From: Metellina segmentata | Lineage: Eukaryota > Arthropoda > Arachnida > Araneae > Tetragnathidae | Assembly (NCBI GenBank): GCA_947359465.1 | Contig: OX375874.1 | Coordinates: forward strand, 87,845,672 to 87,909,671 | DNA: 64,000 bases | Direction of reading: 5' to 3' | Shown: positions 44,220 to 56,178 of the stretch, piece after piece | Layout: each line of letters starts with the position of its first letter | How positions within the stretch are numbered: the first letter of the stretch is position 1 | Notes under the pieces: model-generated | The model's database searches: none | What the model was told of the DNA's origin: nothing | Seen by the model: only the letters and a program-made list of their open reading frames with translations | Translations under genes and position numbers: made by a program

Positions 44220-45336
44220 CATCTTTTTTTTTCTTCTCAAAATTATGACATATTAATTATTTTACTGTAGAAAGCAGTCTAACTAATCTTTTTAGATGCA
44301 ATATGGAATAGCCAATTCGTAGATATTCTTCCAATCTTTCGTCTAGATTATTAAACATCTAATTTAAGCATCAAACACACAGAAGGCAAAATATTCTGCA
44401 TCAAAATCTTGCGTTCCTATACGATATCAATTTTTTCAACTGTGAGAAATTGTCACTATTCTTACAACGTATTTGCAAACTTCCCTGGTTTCAAGTGATA
44501 GGATGAAAGTAATACTAGAGATGCTTATTATTTCACGCATTCCCTCGCAATTTAAGATAGAAAGATCGAATTGGTAACTTCTGGTGTACGATGCTTTCTT
44601 CTCGAATGTATTTTTACATTTGTCAAATTTGTGTTGGCGAGTACCATGCCTTGAAATGTAATAAGTATATTAAAGTCTAAAATGTCATTTTTAATTTTGT
44701 ACTCTGAGGTTCATACATATTTGAATTTTTGCACGTTCATAAAGAAATATCTTGAATCCAAGCACTTTACAACACAATTCTGATACTTTATGCTCATTGA
44801 GATTAATATATTTTTACATTAATAATCTTTTGACTGACGTTACGGAAAAATAGCAGAAACGGTTTTATTAATACTAAATCGTACGCTGAAATGTTCATCT
44901 AGATGGTCCCTCTACTCAAAGTAAATGTCTGAGAATCCTTTGTATTAAAATTCGCATTTAAATGAAAGACCTAAATTGCATTTCAATTAATTGTGTACCA
45001 GTTTAATAAAAAAAACTTAAAAAAAGGTGATGACTAACGTAACGACAAATCGAAAAAAGCATTTGTAAACCATAATATTTCTTTCATTCTTATGTGTAAA
45101 AATTATGAAATCTCATATATAACCTCAGAAACATGGATATTTTCTTCCTAGACTGGTAGTTATTTTTGTAATTGTTCTTTTTTTTAGTGGTATTATCATC
45201 CCCTTCAGCCGCGGTTCAATCGTCTTTAATTTTTCAGGATAACATCTCCCCATCATATCCCTTGTTTCATACCGACCGTGACATTAGTTTCACATAACCA
45301 AAAACCCTTTTTAAAAGAATCACAAAGGCAAATATA
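44220..45336. other. No recognised feature
   Basis: AT-rich spacer; nothing supported. Confidence 0.5.
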
Positions 45337-46137
45337 CTCTATAACAAAAAATCGACACACCAAGGAGTTGTCCGATTGCGATAACAGTTGGTGGATGTGA
45401 AGAACATACATAGAAAACCAAACGATTAAAATTTCAGAACAATTGAATGATTTATTTCCGAGTTTGACCGTTACAAAGGGAGGAAGTCTGTAAGGCGTTG
45501 ATCCACCTCTGGCCTGGATGCTTCACTCGGCGTGGCATAAAATGAAAAAGTTCCCGGATGGTGTCCTGTGGAATTTCTTGCCAAATTGTCTCCAACTGTC
45601 GGGTTAAATGGTCAACATTCCGGGATGGTCCTTCCCATAACGTCCCAAATGTGCTGTATGGGAGAAAGATCAGGTGACCTAGCTTTCCAAGAAAGTATTG
45701 GGAAAGCTTGAAGACAATTCACAGCAACATGTGCCGTAAGCGACCGGGCATTATCTTGTTGAAAAGTAAGTCCGGGGTGTCGCAAAAGGAACGATAATAC
45801 AACCGGTCGTAGAATGTTATCTACGTACCGCTGTATGTAAGTGTGCCACATATGACTACCAAAGGGGAACGGCTATCAAAGAAGGTGGTACCCAAGACTA
45901 TTATGCTGTTGTATATTAGACTGTTGTGGGCATGTGTGGCGTACGATAGTAAAGGCAGGATCTCCACGCTGCCCTGGACGTCTCCTTACAAGTCTGTGGT
46001 TGTCGTCAGGACACAGTTGGAAACAGGACTCGTCGTTAAAGACTATACATCCCTAGTCAGCTTCGATCCAAGTTGACCGAGTCCGGGACCACTAATTCTG
46101 CGCCTTCTTGGTGCGTCGATTGTTTAGTTATGGAGTG
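45337..46137 (-). mobile_element. Tc1-like element, deleted (family shared with 58688-59066)
   Basis: TIR-like ends CTCTATAACAAAAAATCGACAC and the complement of GTGCGTCGATTGTTTAGTTA. On the minus strand the transposase blocks FNDESCFQLCPDDN, LTFQQDNARSLTAH and ARSPDLSPIQHIWD are legible. Two adjacent stops and changes of frame break the reading. The N-terminal DNA-binding part is missing. Confidence 0.82.
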
Positions 46138-46544
46138 TTTTTTTTTTGACGCTATGTTGATTTTACCACCTATTCTCTAACGGAATAGACGGAATATTTT
46201 CGTGCAGTTTCCCGTTATGTCTTCTATCGGTCGGTTTGAAAATGGGTGAAAGTCGTGTATTAGAAGAAAGCACGAATCATGAGATAGGACTAATGAATGA
46301 GTGTGACGAAAAATTTAATTTTGGCTTCGATTGCACTGGTAAACAAAATTTCACTTTTTCGTGTCTCTTTGATAAACTAGGGTCAGTCTTATAGTATTTC
46401 CCCCACTGATTCTGAATCTGCTTTCCAAATTCGTGTGTCAGGTATAGGTTTTGAGTAATACGTCAATTCAAAAATTTGAAAAACGTATATTTTTCGCATT
46501 TACTTGCAATAAATAGCTTAAATTCTAATATTAATGACAGTTCA

Positions 46545-46903
46545 AAAGGTATTTTTACATAATTTTCTTCTGTATTTTGCAGCAAGAATATCTCTTTTTA
46601 ATGTCCAATAGTAATCGGCCATCATGTTTGGGCTCCACTTGCCTTGATAACACGATTCCAAGATGGGTATGTCCTGGTGGAATTTCTCACCGTGCTAGTC
46701 GCTGGCGTCACCTAGGTTTTCGGTGGAAAAATATAAATGTGAATGAAGAAAATGTATCTTCAGTGACATAGTGCAACCAAGAGCTTTTTAGTTCTGAAGT
46801 TATGCCTTCATAAGGTCCTTATAGTTGTCCGCTTTGTTATTTCCAAAAAAGTTCTGGTCTACTTTTTTGAATGACTCCCATGCAGGCGTTTTTTGCTCAT
46901 TTA
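46545..46903 (-). pseudogene. Mobile-element-type ORF remnant, 3' part
   Basis: The minus-strand frame reads LNEQKTPAWESFKKV, then MSLKIHFLHSHL, ENLGDASD, GEKFHQDIPILESCYQGKW and MMADYYWTLKRD. I recall this motif order (FLHSHL, GE+FHQDI, YQG+W, MMADYxW) from a repeat-borne protein family common in arthropod genomes, but I cannot name its superfamily with confidence. There are three in-frame stops. The frame is cut at 46903 by the Harbinger-like MITE and resumes at 48976. Confidence 0.6.
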
Positions 46904-48972
46904 GGCCCTGTGCTCACATCCGGTTTTTCAACGTGCGGCGCCTCTGCCGCAACGCAAGTGCGGTCTGAGATATATTAGATCCAATGGAGCATTGCACACA
47001 TGCCTCTATTCTAGATTGCAACGTTTCTTGGCACAGACGCCCCGCCCTCGCGGTGGGGTAAAGTGAGTGATCCGTCTCCTGTTGGGTTACAGGGAGAGGT
47101 TTCGTGGAGACGTCACACTTACAAGCTTACAACTTGGCGCAGTAATCTAATTTGGCCTTAAATTTAGCACGTAAATGTTTTGACAGCTTGCCTGTCAGTT
47201 GATACAAGAAAAGCATAATTATAGTAGTTTTAAGACATTTTTATACAGTTAGTAATAGATAATATCGAAAGATATTTTTTGAATTTGCAATGGTATTTGT
47301 TTAAGCTATTGATACCTAAAAATTTTCAAAAAGAAGTATCCCAGGTAGCAAATGAAATTTTTAAGGTTGTCATTGAAAAATATGTATGAGGTATGCCCCA
47401 GCGTATTATATTACTGTTCGAAAGAATATAATAGAATTTACCGCAATAAATACTTGCCTGAAATTTAAAAGAAGATTGTACTTCAATTAGTTAAAACTTA
47501 TATTTTAATATAAGTTTTATAATATCCTTAAAGTTGTGATTTTTCCAAAATGCTGCAATTTTGAGCTGTCACTTTTCTTACCGGGGTGCGATATGTCGGT
47601 CAATATTGCTCAGCGTAAAAATGACCTCCTGGCAATAATACTAAATATCGGTTTTCGACATTGATAAATATTTTTTTTTCTGACATTGCTCTATGAGTTT
47701 TAGGTCATTGCTCAATATTAGCTTTACGATACTGCTCGATGTTCTTTTTAACATTACTCAATATCTGCTTCACAATATTGAGTTATTTTCATTCAATATT
47801 AATCAATATACTTCTTATGGCTAATGTGATTGTTTATTTAGAGGATACACAAGATTACAGCAATCTTAAATTTTAAGAATTCTAAAAATATTACTCATTA
47901 AAAAATATAATAGTTTATAAAATTGAAGAAAACATATAATTTTTTTTTAACTTTTAACTTTTAGAACTATATTTATAACAATTTTTGTAAGTAATGTACG
48001 TAAATATTTTTTTAATAATTATTGTTTAACATTACTACAAACTTTTAATAGAATAAAAAATGTAATAACTTTGTAAAATAAATAGAATAACCTTGAGTGT
48101 CCTCTAAACATATCATCACATATTCCATAAATAGGATATGAACCTCCTTAAAAACCCTTATGGGAAGGTTGTATTCTTCACAATTTTAGAAATTCATGAT
48201 ATATATAAAATTCAGCAAAACTTAGTTAGAATCCGGAGTTAATTCCATAATTAATCACAAAATACACAAATGTAGATTCAAATTCTAACAACAAAATGCA
48301 ACGCACGTAAGCTGAAAGATAAGTAAATACTAAATATCTGCCAATGTCGCCAACATGAATCGAGAGCGCGCGGGAAATGCTGGTTGGCTCTTATTGGCTG
48401 GCGCGCGATTCTAAATGAAATTACTACGCTCCACGTAAAAGGCAAAATATTCAATATTTCACGCTAATTACGACAAAAAATCATTATATATGTGTGGGGT
48501 TAACAAATTAATCACATTTATAAGTTGCAGTGCCTCATTGCACTCAAATATCGGACAAGGCGCTGGGAACTATTTGTTTCGTTTGCTCTCAGCGTATTCC
48601 TATTGTGCCAAGTAAGCCTGTAACTTAGTATAGCGCCGCTGGGGCGACGCACGTCCAACTTGCGTGCAATTTGTACCCCAGTTCCCCACTGCGCCACACA
48701 TGCGTCTTCGTTCTGAAGTACCTTGTTTTCATAAGCAAATGGAATATAAAAAATAATTAATAAATGGTTGCATCCAGTAACGTCTAGTTTGTTTCAAAAT
48801 ATACTTTTTTTTTACACCAACTAAGCGAAATAAACGCGTTTTCTTCGACAGAATATTTATCACAAATGGCGCGAAACGAGTTCGTGCGTCATTTCACGGT
48901 TATGTGTGCATAGTTGGGATTTGGTGCTGCAGTGGCGCCGCACGTTGAAAAACCGGATGCGTGCACCGGGCC
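46904..48972. mobile_element. Harbinger-like MITE, 2.07 kb, TTA target duplication
   Basis: The ends GGCCCTGTGCTCACATCCGG and the complement of the right end (GGCCCGGTGCACGCATCCGG) are inverted repeats of about 39 bp, continuing TTTTTCAACGTGCGGCGCC. TTA flanks both sides (46901-46903 and 48973-48975). A 3-bp TWA duplication fits PIF/Harbinger. There is no transposase ORF. The interior contains many dispersed CAATATTG-like motifs (about 47600-47810). Confidence 0.78.
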
Positions 48973-48975
48973 TTA

Positions 48976-49030
48976 GGATGGCATAGAACTTTCCTTCCGA
49001 GATCTTACGACAACTACTCCGCTTATTTTA
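48976..49030 (-). pseudogene. Mobile-element-type ORF remnant, continuation upstream of the MITE
   Basis: The minus-strand frame here reads RKISEGKFYAIL and runs without a shift into LNEQKTPAW on the other side of the MITE when one TTA copy is dropped. This supports a simple insertion in the older coding remnant. Further upstream the frame decays. Confidence 0.5.
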
Positions 49031-49034
49031 TTTC

Positions 49035-50030
49035 ATTTGAAGGTTGATGGTTGGTTGGTTTGCGTTTTATGGCGCAAGGTCTAATAGTGGACAAGCTAGA
49101 AGGTCGATGGATTTTATATCTGAAACACCTAATAACAAAATGCGGAACACTGTGATTCGAATGCAGACAAACATCTGCGGATCGCTTGACACAGTTTGAA
49201 AATCTTTGCTTTATGCATTAATGCGATGCTTCCATTAGCTTCTTTACGAGGTCATAGTTGAATCGAGGTACACTTAAAGGTTAATTCATGCAGTTCATCT
49301 CAGATTACGATCTCGACTTTTCTTAAGTGAATCTGTGATGGGGGGAATTCATGCTTAGAAATTGATTCTACAGTTTATGACAAGAGGACTCGCATTCAGC
49401 CATTGTGCCAGAGGTGACTGACTTCTGCGATTCTGAGGTTATAGTCTTTCTCCTCTCACGATGAGGTCACGTCACGAAGTTATTCCGATGGCGAACGTCC
49501 GATTTCTCAATGGAACACTGTGAAAGGGATGTTCAATGTAAATAAACAAATCCGACCGTTTGAGATTTTATTTATGCTGTCCAAATGCTTTAGCATGGTA
49601 TGCATCAGAGTAACCTTAAAACGTAATGCTATCGCCGTTTTGGCGATGTTGAATATCCTTTCTTTGGAATATCCTTCCCCATACTTATACATTTTGTTTC
49701 AATTCACATGCCCTACTGGATTACTTTTGGGATTTATTTTTCTTTAAAATCGCTCGACAGGTGGGAAAACAGACTTGGAAATACGGTGAGAGCAATTTTG
49801 TTGACAGGGCAGCAATGTGGTTTCGCACATGCCTTTCAGATTATACGCAAAGATGTTTTTCTTTGCTTTTAGTGTAAAGTTGCTATGATGTTAGTTTAAG
49901 TTGTTCTAAGTATTTTAATTCACTTTTATAATTAGCCACTAGTTTTAATTAATGTTTATAAGAAGTACTAATGAATTAATTGACAACAGATCATTTTCTC
50001 GCCCACCAGGAAAGTGAATGAAATATGCAA
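49035..50030. other. No gene; one short dispersed repeat
   Basis: At 49050-49100 GGTTGGTTTGCGTTTTATGG resembles sequence at 61225-61250 and 61578-61605. Nothing else is recognised. Confidence 0.4.
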
Positions 50031-50034
50031 CGAG

Positions 50035-50212
50035 AGAGAGTGAGTGGCTATGTAGGTTTGACTTCTGCGTTTGTCGTCATATGACCGTAGTTAAAAATTA
50101 CGAGGTGCCCTTGGATATTTCCCTTCGAGTTCAATCACGGAACGTCGCCAATAGCTCTTTTGTGATGCACCAGTGCGACGTTAGTTTAATTACCTACCTA
50201 CTGCTCTTGCAA
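50035..50212 (+). repeat. SINE family A body fragment
   Basis: The 3' half of the family A body (GACCGTAGTTAAAAATTACG through GCGACGTTAGTTTAATTACC) is present with no tRNA head. Confidence 0.65.
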
Positions 50213-50315
50213 CTTGCGAGTTACAATCGGCGCAGGTTTGGCAGGTGTAATTGACTCTGGGCGTATTTATCTTTCTTTTACGTCAGTAAAACTTTCTTTG
50301 AAAATGTCCATTACT

Positions 50316-50548
50316 TGCCGATCAACCGGGTATAGTGGTTAAGGTGTTAGCCTCTAGTTCGGAAGGTTCCTGGTTTGAATCCGGGTCAGTACATGGGTGT
50401 TTGTAAGCGTATGGTGTAGAGGCGGCTGGTGCAACTTAAATCTGTCGTGGCAGAAAGTCCTCACGCTGGGTTGGTGTGGAAGTTTGGAGAGTGGGGTGCC
50501 AGTTCAGATGTTGTCTCGTCATCTGACAGTGGTTCAAAATTACGTGGC
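50316..50548 (+). repeat. SINE family A, 3' truncated
   Basis: The head shows A box TGGTTAAGGTG and B-box-like GGTTTGAATCC, followed by the family A body up to CAAAATTACGTGGCGA. The final 80 bp and tail are absent. Confidence 0.85.
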
Positions 50549-50680
50549 GATACACCGAATGGCTCAGGCTGGGACTGTGGTAACTAGTTGAATACGTTGT
50601 CTGTATTACATTTAACACAGATCAGACAAATATGGTCGTAGTGCCACATTTTTTCCAATGACGGGCACATATGAACTTAA

Positions 50681-50870
50681 TCATTGGCCACTACAAGGCC
50701 GGAAATGATGGCCGCATGTGAAGGAGCACCCAATGGGAGGACCATCATTTCCCCTAACAAAGGACAGCACAATATACATCCATGCCCTGACCCCGGATTC
50801 GAACCAGGAACCTTCCGATCCAGAGGCCAGCATCTTGACCACTAGGTCGTAGTGCCATAAAACCAACGAA
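50681..50870 (-). repeat. SINE family B: same tRNA-like head, different body
   Basis: On the minus strand the head has TGGTCAAGATG (A box) and GGTTCGAATCC (B box), very similar to family A. The body (GGGGAAATGATGGTCCTCCC, CGGCCATCATTTCCGG) is unrelated to that of family A. Confidence 0.75.
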
Positions 50871-50879
50871 ACGAGAGCA

Positions 50880-52190
50880 ATCACTTTTTGGCATCAATCT
50901 TTAAAGAAGTAAACGGTGTACCTGCGAACAGCTTTATGCTTTTTCTTGCTTTGAAGATTTGGTTTGAGGTCGCTTGGGTTTGAAGATCTGTTGCGTGGTT
51001 GTGGGAAAAATCATGGTTCCTAATGTGGGGCAGATTATTGACTGGTTAAATTAAAAACACTAGCATAAGCTTCGACAACTAACTGTCACACGTTGATTCA
51101 CAAGTCCACGTGACTTGCTCTTCTGAGAACGTAATACAGCGACTCTGCAAAAATGCCCTGCACATTTCTATGAAGGTAAATGCTCTCAAGAGACAAGAAC
51201 AATATAAATTTTCCAGTTTGTCGTTTACGTGAGTTTCGTGACTAGAAGAAATAAAAGGCTTTCCATGCGTTGAATTGTAAAATTAAGTATTCAAATTTCT
51301 CAAATGTTAAAAGTATAAACGCACCTGGATTAAATTCTCTGAGCTACATCGAAATCAAGTAGATTTTGTTAGAATCCAGAGCGCATTTCTACTTACTTTG
51401 ATGGAAGACGAGTCACGGCAACAGCCCCGAATTTATAATCCACCCTTAAGGAATTTATGTCTCAGCAGTTTCACGGACGAGAGGGTAAAAACACTCGACT
51501 CAAATTGCCTCGCCTTTTCTTTCTCCCTTTACTTTTTGTTTGTCGTTACACAATAACATTCCCTGGAAGCATTTCCCGCAGTAAATACAGTTTCCGAGAG
51601 CCCGGCACAGTGTGAGAAACAATTTACAACAGCCTTTGCTTTTTAGGAATTGTATGAAGCGCCTATCGATCCGGCTACTTAGGCTAAGAAGCGTTTTCCT
51701 GAGAAATGAGACAAACGCGAAGTTAAAATTGAGAATTTTTCTTTCCGGGGGGCGTAAAAAAAATGGCGGGGCTTCTCGAGCATTGGATCATAAATAGAAG
51801 GCAGCCATTTGGCGTTTGACAAATGGAGTTTCGAGGGCGGCGACATATTCTACAGTCTGAAAAATTGGCGACAGAAGCGATGTGGAGAAAGAAACAAAAT
51901 GGCCTAAAATAAAACTGGAATGCAAGCCGGGTGAATGAAAAAGAATCGGAGAGACAGAGGAAAAGAGGGAAAAAAAAACGAAACTAGCTATCGGGAAGAA
52001 AAGGAACGTCTAAAAGCAGAGTGATAAAGCTGTAGAATAAATTGAGGCATTTTCAGAAGTGTTTCGAAGCCGGGTTCAATTTTGATCTCAGCTGGAATGG
52101 GAAAATAATAGCTTCTAACATCGCCCCTCCCCACGGGTGACTTGCGATCCCCCCTTTTTCCCCTTTCTGTCGCAGGCCGTAAAAATATAG
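50880..52190. other. No recognised feature
   Basis: Mixed-composition spacer; only short unrecognised ORFs. Confidence 0.45.
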
Positions 52191-52193
52191 CGA

Positions 52194-52731
52194 GAAGTGA
52201 AATTTGAGTGGGGCATAAGAAATGGCTTAATAAAAAACGGATGAAGATCGACTGAAAGAGTTTGATCGTGAGAACTGTGAAAAGAAGGCAATAAAATTAA
52301 TTAAAATGTCAATATGTTTATAATCTAAACACTAATGAATTTCATTGTAAACAAATGAATTTCATTACATATATTGTGAAGTAAAATTTGAGTGGGACAT
52401 AAGAAATGGCTTGGTAAAAAATGGATGAAGATCGACTGAAAAAGTTTGATCGTGAGAACTGTGAAAAGCTGGCAATAAAATTAATTAAAATGTCAATATG
52501 TTTATAATCTAAGCCCTGATGAATTTCATTTCATACAAATGAATTTCATTACATATATTATGAAGTGAAATTTGAGTGGGGCATAAGAAATGGCTTAATA
52601 AAATGCGGATGAAGATCGACTGAAAAGCTTTGATCGTGAGAATTGTGAAAAGAAGGCAATAGAAAGTTAATATGTTTATAATCTAAGCACTAATTAATTT
52701 CATAGCATATAAATAAATATCATTTTAAATA
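52194..52731. repeat. 184-bp tandem repeat, three units
   Basis: Units start GAAGTGAAATTTGAGTGGGG (or close variants) at 52194, 52378 and 52562, giving a 184-bp period. A fourth, shortened unit resumes at 54315 after the transposon, so the array was in place before the insertion. Confidence 0.92.
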
Positions 52732-52733
52732 TA

Positions 52734-54310
52734 CAGGGTGATTCTTAAAAGATGGGTAAAACTTTAAGAGGTGATAGTACACATCCAAACAAGCAACTTT
52801 CATCAAAGAATGCATGGTCGGAATTAAAACGCAAAGGTGCTAGAGGGCGCCGAAGATGGTGTTGCTATTAGAGACATAAACACACAAAGAGATAATAAGT
52901 GACAAAAGCAATTTTAATGACTTGTGATTACAATAAGTGTTCAAAACAGTGACCGGCAGTGGCTATGCATGAGGTACAACGGCGAAGAAAGGATTGGCGA
53001 TCTTTCTGGAAAACGCCAGGCATATCTCGTATTTCCCCTGAAGCGGCCGAAAGTCTGTCGACGAGATCTTCTGCAGATTCAACGGTGGTCTCATACACAA
53101 AAGCCTTTAGCTGTCCCCACAAAAAGAAATCATTACATGAAAGATCTGGCGAGCGTGGTGGCCAAGCTACAGGACCACCTCCCCCAATCCATCGGTTCGG
53201 AAAAGTTAAATCAAGATAATTTCGCACCTCTTGTGCATAATGGGCTGGTGCTCCATATTGCTGGAACCATATTACATTCTGGATGTGTGTTTGGAAACGT
53301 CTTTTAACATGTCTGGCAGCACCTGTTGCAGAAACGTGAGGTATTTTTTCCCGTCAAAGCGTTCTGGCAGAAGATAAGGTCCGAGTAGGTGGTCTCCTAT
53401 TATTTCTGCCCAAACATTGATAGAAAAGCGCCTCTGATGAGCATGTGAATAAGTGACATGTGGATTTACATCCGCCCAAACATGTTGCTTGTGGGTTTTA
53501 AATGCACCTTCACGTGTAAATGTACATTCATCTGTGAAAACACAGTTCCACAAAATCTGGATTTAATGCGCTCTTCTGTAAAAACCAGCGAGCGAGTTCC
53601 ACACGACGAGGATAATCGTTTTGAGTCAGTTCCTGAACTCGTTGAACATAGTAAGGATGCAAATGTTCAGCCTTCAGTACTCGCCATGTCCTGGATTGTG
53701 ATACATGTAACTGAATAGCCACTGCTCGGGTACTTGTTCTTGGCTGATCAGTCACCCTATCCAGAATGGCTTCTTCCACGACTGACGTTCTGTCCGTCTT
53801 CGCACGACCTGCATCCGACCGGGAAGCGAGAAAGGATCCCGTCTCGCACAACTGTTGGTGCAAGCGCTCAAATGTTTTACGGTCGGCCAACCACCTGTTG
53901 GGAAACCTCTCTCCGTACAATCGTTGAGCCTCTGAGCCATTTCCATTTGCAAGTCCCTAGATAAAATGCATAGCAGCATTTTCCTTATTAATGAAGAGCA
54001 ACATCTTGCGATATGTTCCTACCGCTATTGACAGTTGCACACTCGGATCAGCCGGCTTTATGTATTAATCGAGGCGAAAATTTGCACGCGAGTTCTTCTT
54101 TTCCCCCATATCACATTTGCATGCTATTACTGTCATTCTTCTACCAATAACTCGCAACAAGATTGGAGATTTAACATTTGTAAGGATCACGTTTTCAAAT
54201 GCGCCAGCACTTTTGCGTTTTGTTTTCGACCATGCATTCTTTAATGAAAGTTTGTTTGGATGTGTAGTATCACCTCTTAAAGTTTTGCACATCTTTCATG
54301 AATCACCCTG
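52734..54310 (-). mobile_element. DUF4817-type Tc1/mariner transposon inserted in the 184-bp array
   Basis: The ends CAGGGTGATTCTTAAAAGAT and the complement of the right end (CAGGGTGATTCATGAAAGAT) are inverted repeats of about 57 bp with a few mismatches, flanked by TA. At 1577 bp it is related in layout to 7933-9387 but more decayed. Confidence 0.92.
52928..53979 (-). pseudogene. DUF4817-type transposase with frameshifts
   Basis: Three main minus-strand blocks lie in different frames. The block 53528-53920 has the N-terminal HTH region (YGERFPNRWLADRKTFERLH, RTSTRAVAIQLHVSQSRTWR). The block 53272-53553 has the first catalytic region (FTDECTFTREG) and NVWAEIIGDHLLGPYLLP. The block 52928-53227 has PRSPDLSCNDFFLWG. 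A further N-terminal piece is at 53920-53979. The second Asp block is damaged around 53230-53270. At least two frameshifts make it inactive. Confidence 0.88.
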
Positions 54311-54314
54311 TATA

Positions 54315-54450
54315 GAAAAGTGAAATTTGAGTGGGGCATAAAAAATGGCTTGATAAAAAAAAAGCTTGATCGTACGAATTCCGAAAAGAAGGCAATAAAA
54401 GTAATAAAAAAGTCAATACATTTATAATATAAGCACTAATTAATTTTAAA
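54315..54450. repeat. Fourth unit of the 184-bp array, shortened
   Basis: AAGTGAAATTTGAGTGGGGC and later TCAATACATTTATAATATAA match the units at 52194-52731. Confidence 0.85.
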
Positions 54451-54748
54451 GGTGTCGAGGTAGCCCAGTTGGAAGAGTGTCTGATTAGCAACCGGTTTGC
54501 GGGTTCGGAACTCGATCCATTCAAAGACTGTCGGGAACGTAGGGCTGTTGCGCGTTAAATCTGTTGCGGTCTCAAATATCCTCATGTTGGTGTGGTGTGT
54601 AAGTTTGGAGAGTGGGGTGCCAACTCAAGTGTTAACCTCGTCACATGACCGTAGTTCAAAACTACTAGGTGTTGTCATGTACCGTCTCCTAGCACCCGTT
54701 GTATTGCTGCGGTTCGAAGTTAATTGTACTACCTACCTACACGATGAC
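54451..54748 (+). repeat. SINE with family A body and second tRNA-like head
   Basis: The head GTCGAGGTAGCCCAGTTGGA and CTGATTAGCAACCGGTTTGC, with a B-box-like GGGTTCGGAACTC, resembles the head of the copy at 36281-36588 and differs from that of family A. The body is family A (GGAAGTTTGGAGAGTGGGGTG-type). Confidence 0.8.
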
Positions 54749-54762
54749 TTTCAATGACAATT

Positions 54763-55075
54763 TAGGGATGCATTAGCTCCTGTTGGAAGAGCAACAGGAG
54801 GGTTGCGAGTTCGAATCCAGTAAAATAATGTCATGTTAAAAGGGGGCTTGTGCACATTAAATCTGTCACACAAAGTCGTGGTCTCAAATGTCCTCACGTT
54901 GGCGTGGTGTGGAAGTTTGAAGAGTGGGGTGCCAGATCAGGTGTTGTCTCGTCATCTGAGCGTGGTTCAAAATTACGAGGTGTTTTCCTCGGATCTTTTT
55001 CTTGGGGGATTGATCTCGTACCGTCGTCAATAGCCCGCTGTGTTACTTCAGTACGACGTTAATTAAAAATACCAA
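54763..55075 (+). repeat. SINE with family A body and a diverged head
   Basis: A shortened head with GCGAGTTCGAATCC (B box) precedes a good family A body. The tail GACGTTAATTAAAAATACC is complete. It lies directly after the previous SINE. Confidence 0.8.
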
Positions 55076-55785
55076 CAAATATACCAATACCAGTGACAAA
55101 TTTATTGCACTTGGACAGCTCCTTTTTAATGGGAATTTCTCCACTTATACAAGACTTTAGTTAAGAAGAGTTGTGTTGTTCCACAACAACATAAATTCAA
55201 CTAGCTACCTGGGAAGGAATGGGAAACGAACCTTTATGTGAGTGGACAAGAATATCTCAGATGTAAATAGTGTAAATACAATTCAACACCACGAGAGGGT
55301 TTAATTAATTATAATCATTTGCTGACGAGCATATGCATGAAAATTATAATTCCACATATAAAAATGATAAGAATAAAAAGAAAATTGTAAACATGCGTTT
55401 ATCTGTTGTATTTTTTTTAAAGGAGTTAGTAAGCCTTTTCGTGGATATATGTAGTGAGTCACCGCAAGAGGGCCTATATCCAAAATCAATAATTTTCTAG
55501 TATTTGGGGAAAAACTGTTGCAAATAAATTATAAGTAGTAGTAGCTACAAAACATTTTAAAATTATTCTTACCAACTCCTAATATAACCCTCTTTGACGT
55601 ATCAACAATTTACCAGTATATTGGTCGAGCTGCACTGCTGTTAGAAGAACACCATTCATCTCATTTCCAACCGAAATGGATGAGCCCTGTTGTAGTGACT
55701 CGCCTCATATAGGGTTCATCCATGTGGGATTTCATTTACTGACCTTATGCTAATACCACACGTATTCCTATAAAATTCTTCGACT
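55076..55785. other. No recognised feature
   Basis: AT-rich spacer; nothing supported. Confidence 0.5.
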
Positions 55786-55788
55786 TAA

Positions 55789-55999
55789 CCTTTTGACTAC
55801 GGCTATAGATCTAACAAGCGTAATTCTTTCTTGGCGCGATTGTTATTTTCAAGGAATGAATGCTGTAAGGGCCGTAGTTTAAATTCTTTCTTGGAGCGAT
55901 TCTTATAACTTTCAAGGTACAACTTATGTACTGACCGTGGTCTAAATTCGTTCTTGGCGCGATCATGGTACTACTGCTGTACCGGCCGTAGTCTAAAGG
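55789..55999. mobile_element. piggyBac-like MITE (TTAA, CCTTTTGACTACGGC ends) with internal repeats
   Basis: The ends CCTTTTGACTACGGC and the complement CCTTTAGACTACGGC are inverted repeats flanked by TTAA (55785-55788 and 56000-56003). A TTAA target and a CCYTT start fit piggyBac-type MITEs. Inside, about three units of roughly 68 bp with TTCTTTCTTGGCGCGAT and TTTCAAGG are arrayed. Confidence 0.8.
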
Positions 56000-56178
56000 T
56001 TAAGTTACACTATGACCTAACATTCAATGATACAAAGAAGGTCAATTGAACCCGTCGAACAAATTGTTCAGGTGCATCAACCATAGGCAAGACATTGACG
56101 ATTCATGTTTATTCAAAACTGTAGTGAGCGAAATGATTGCCAAATCTGCTCATTCCACGTATTCCACTGTTGCATTAA

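Noticed and set aside
46577..46771. Plus-strand ORF with good-looking acceptor TTTTGCAG and donor GTATGT
   Set aside because: It is the antisense of the mobile-element-type remnant whose minus-strand motifs are clear.
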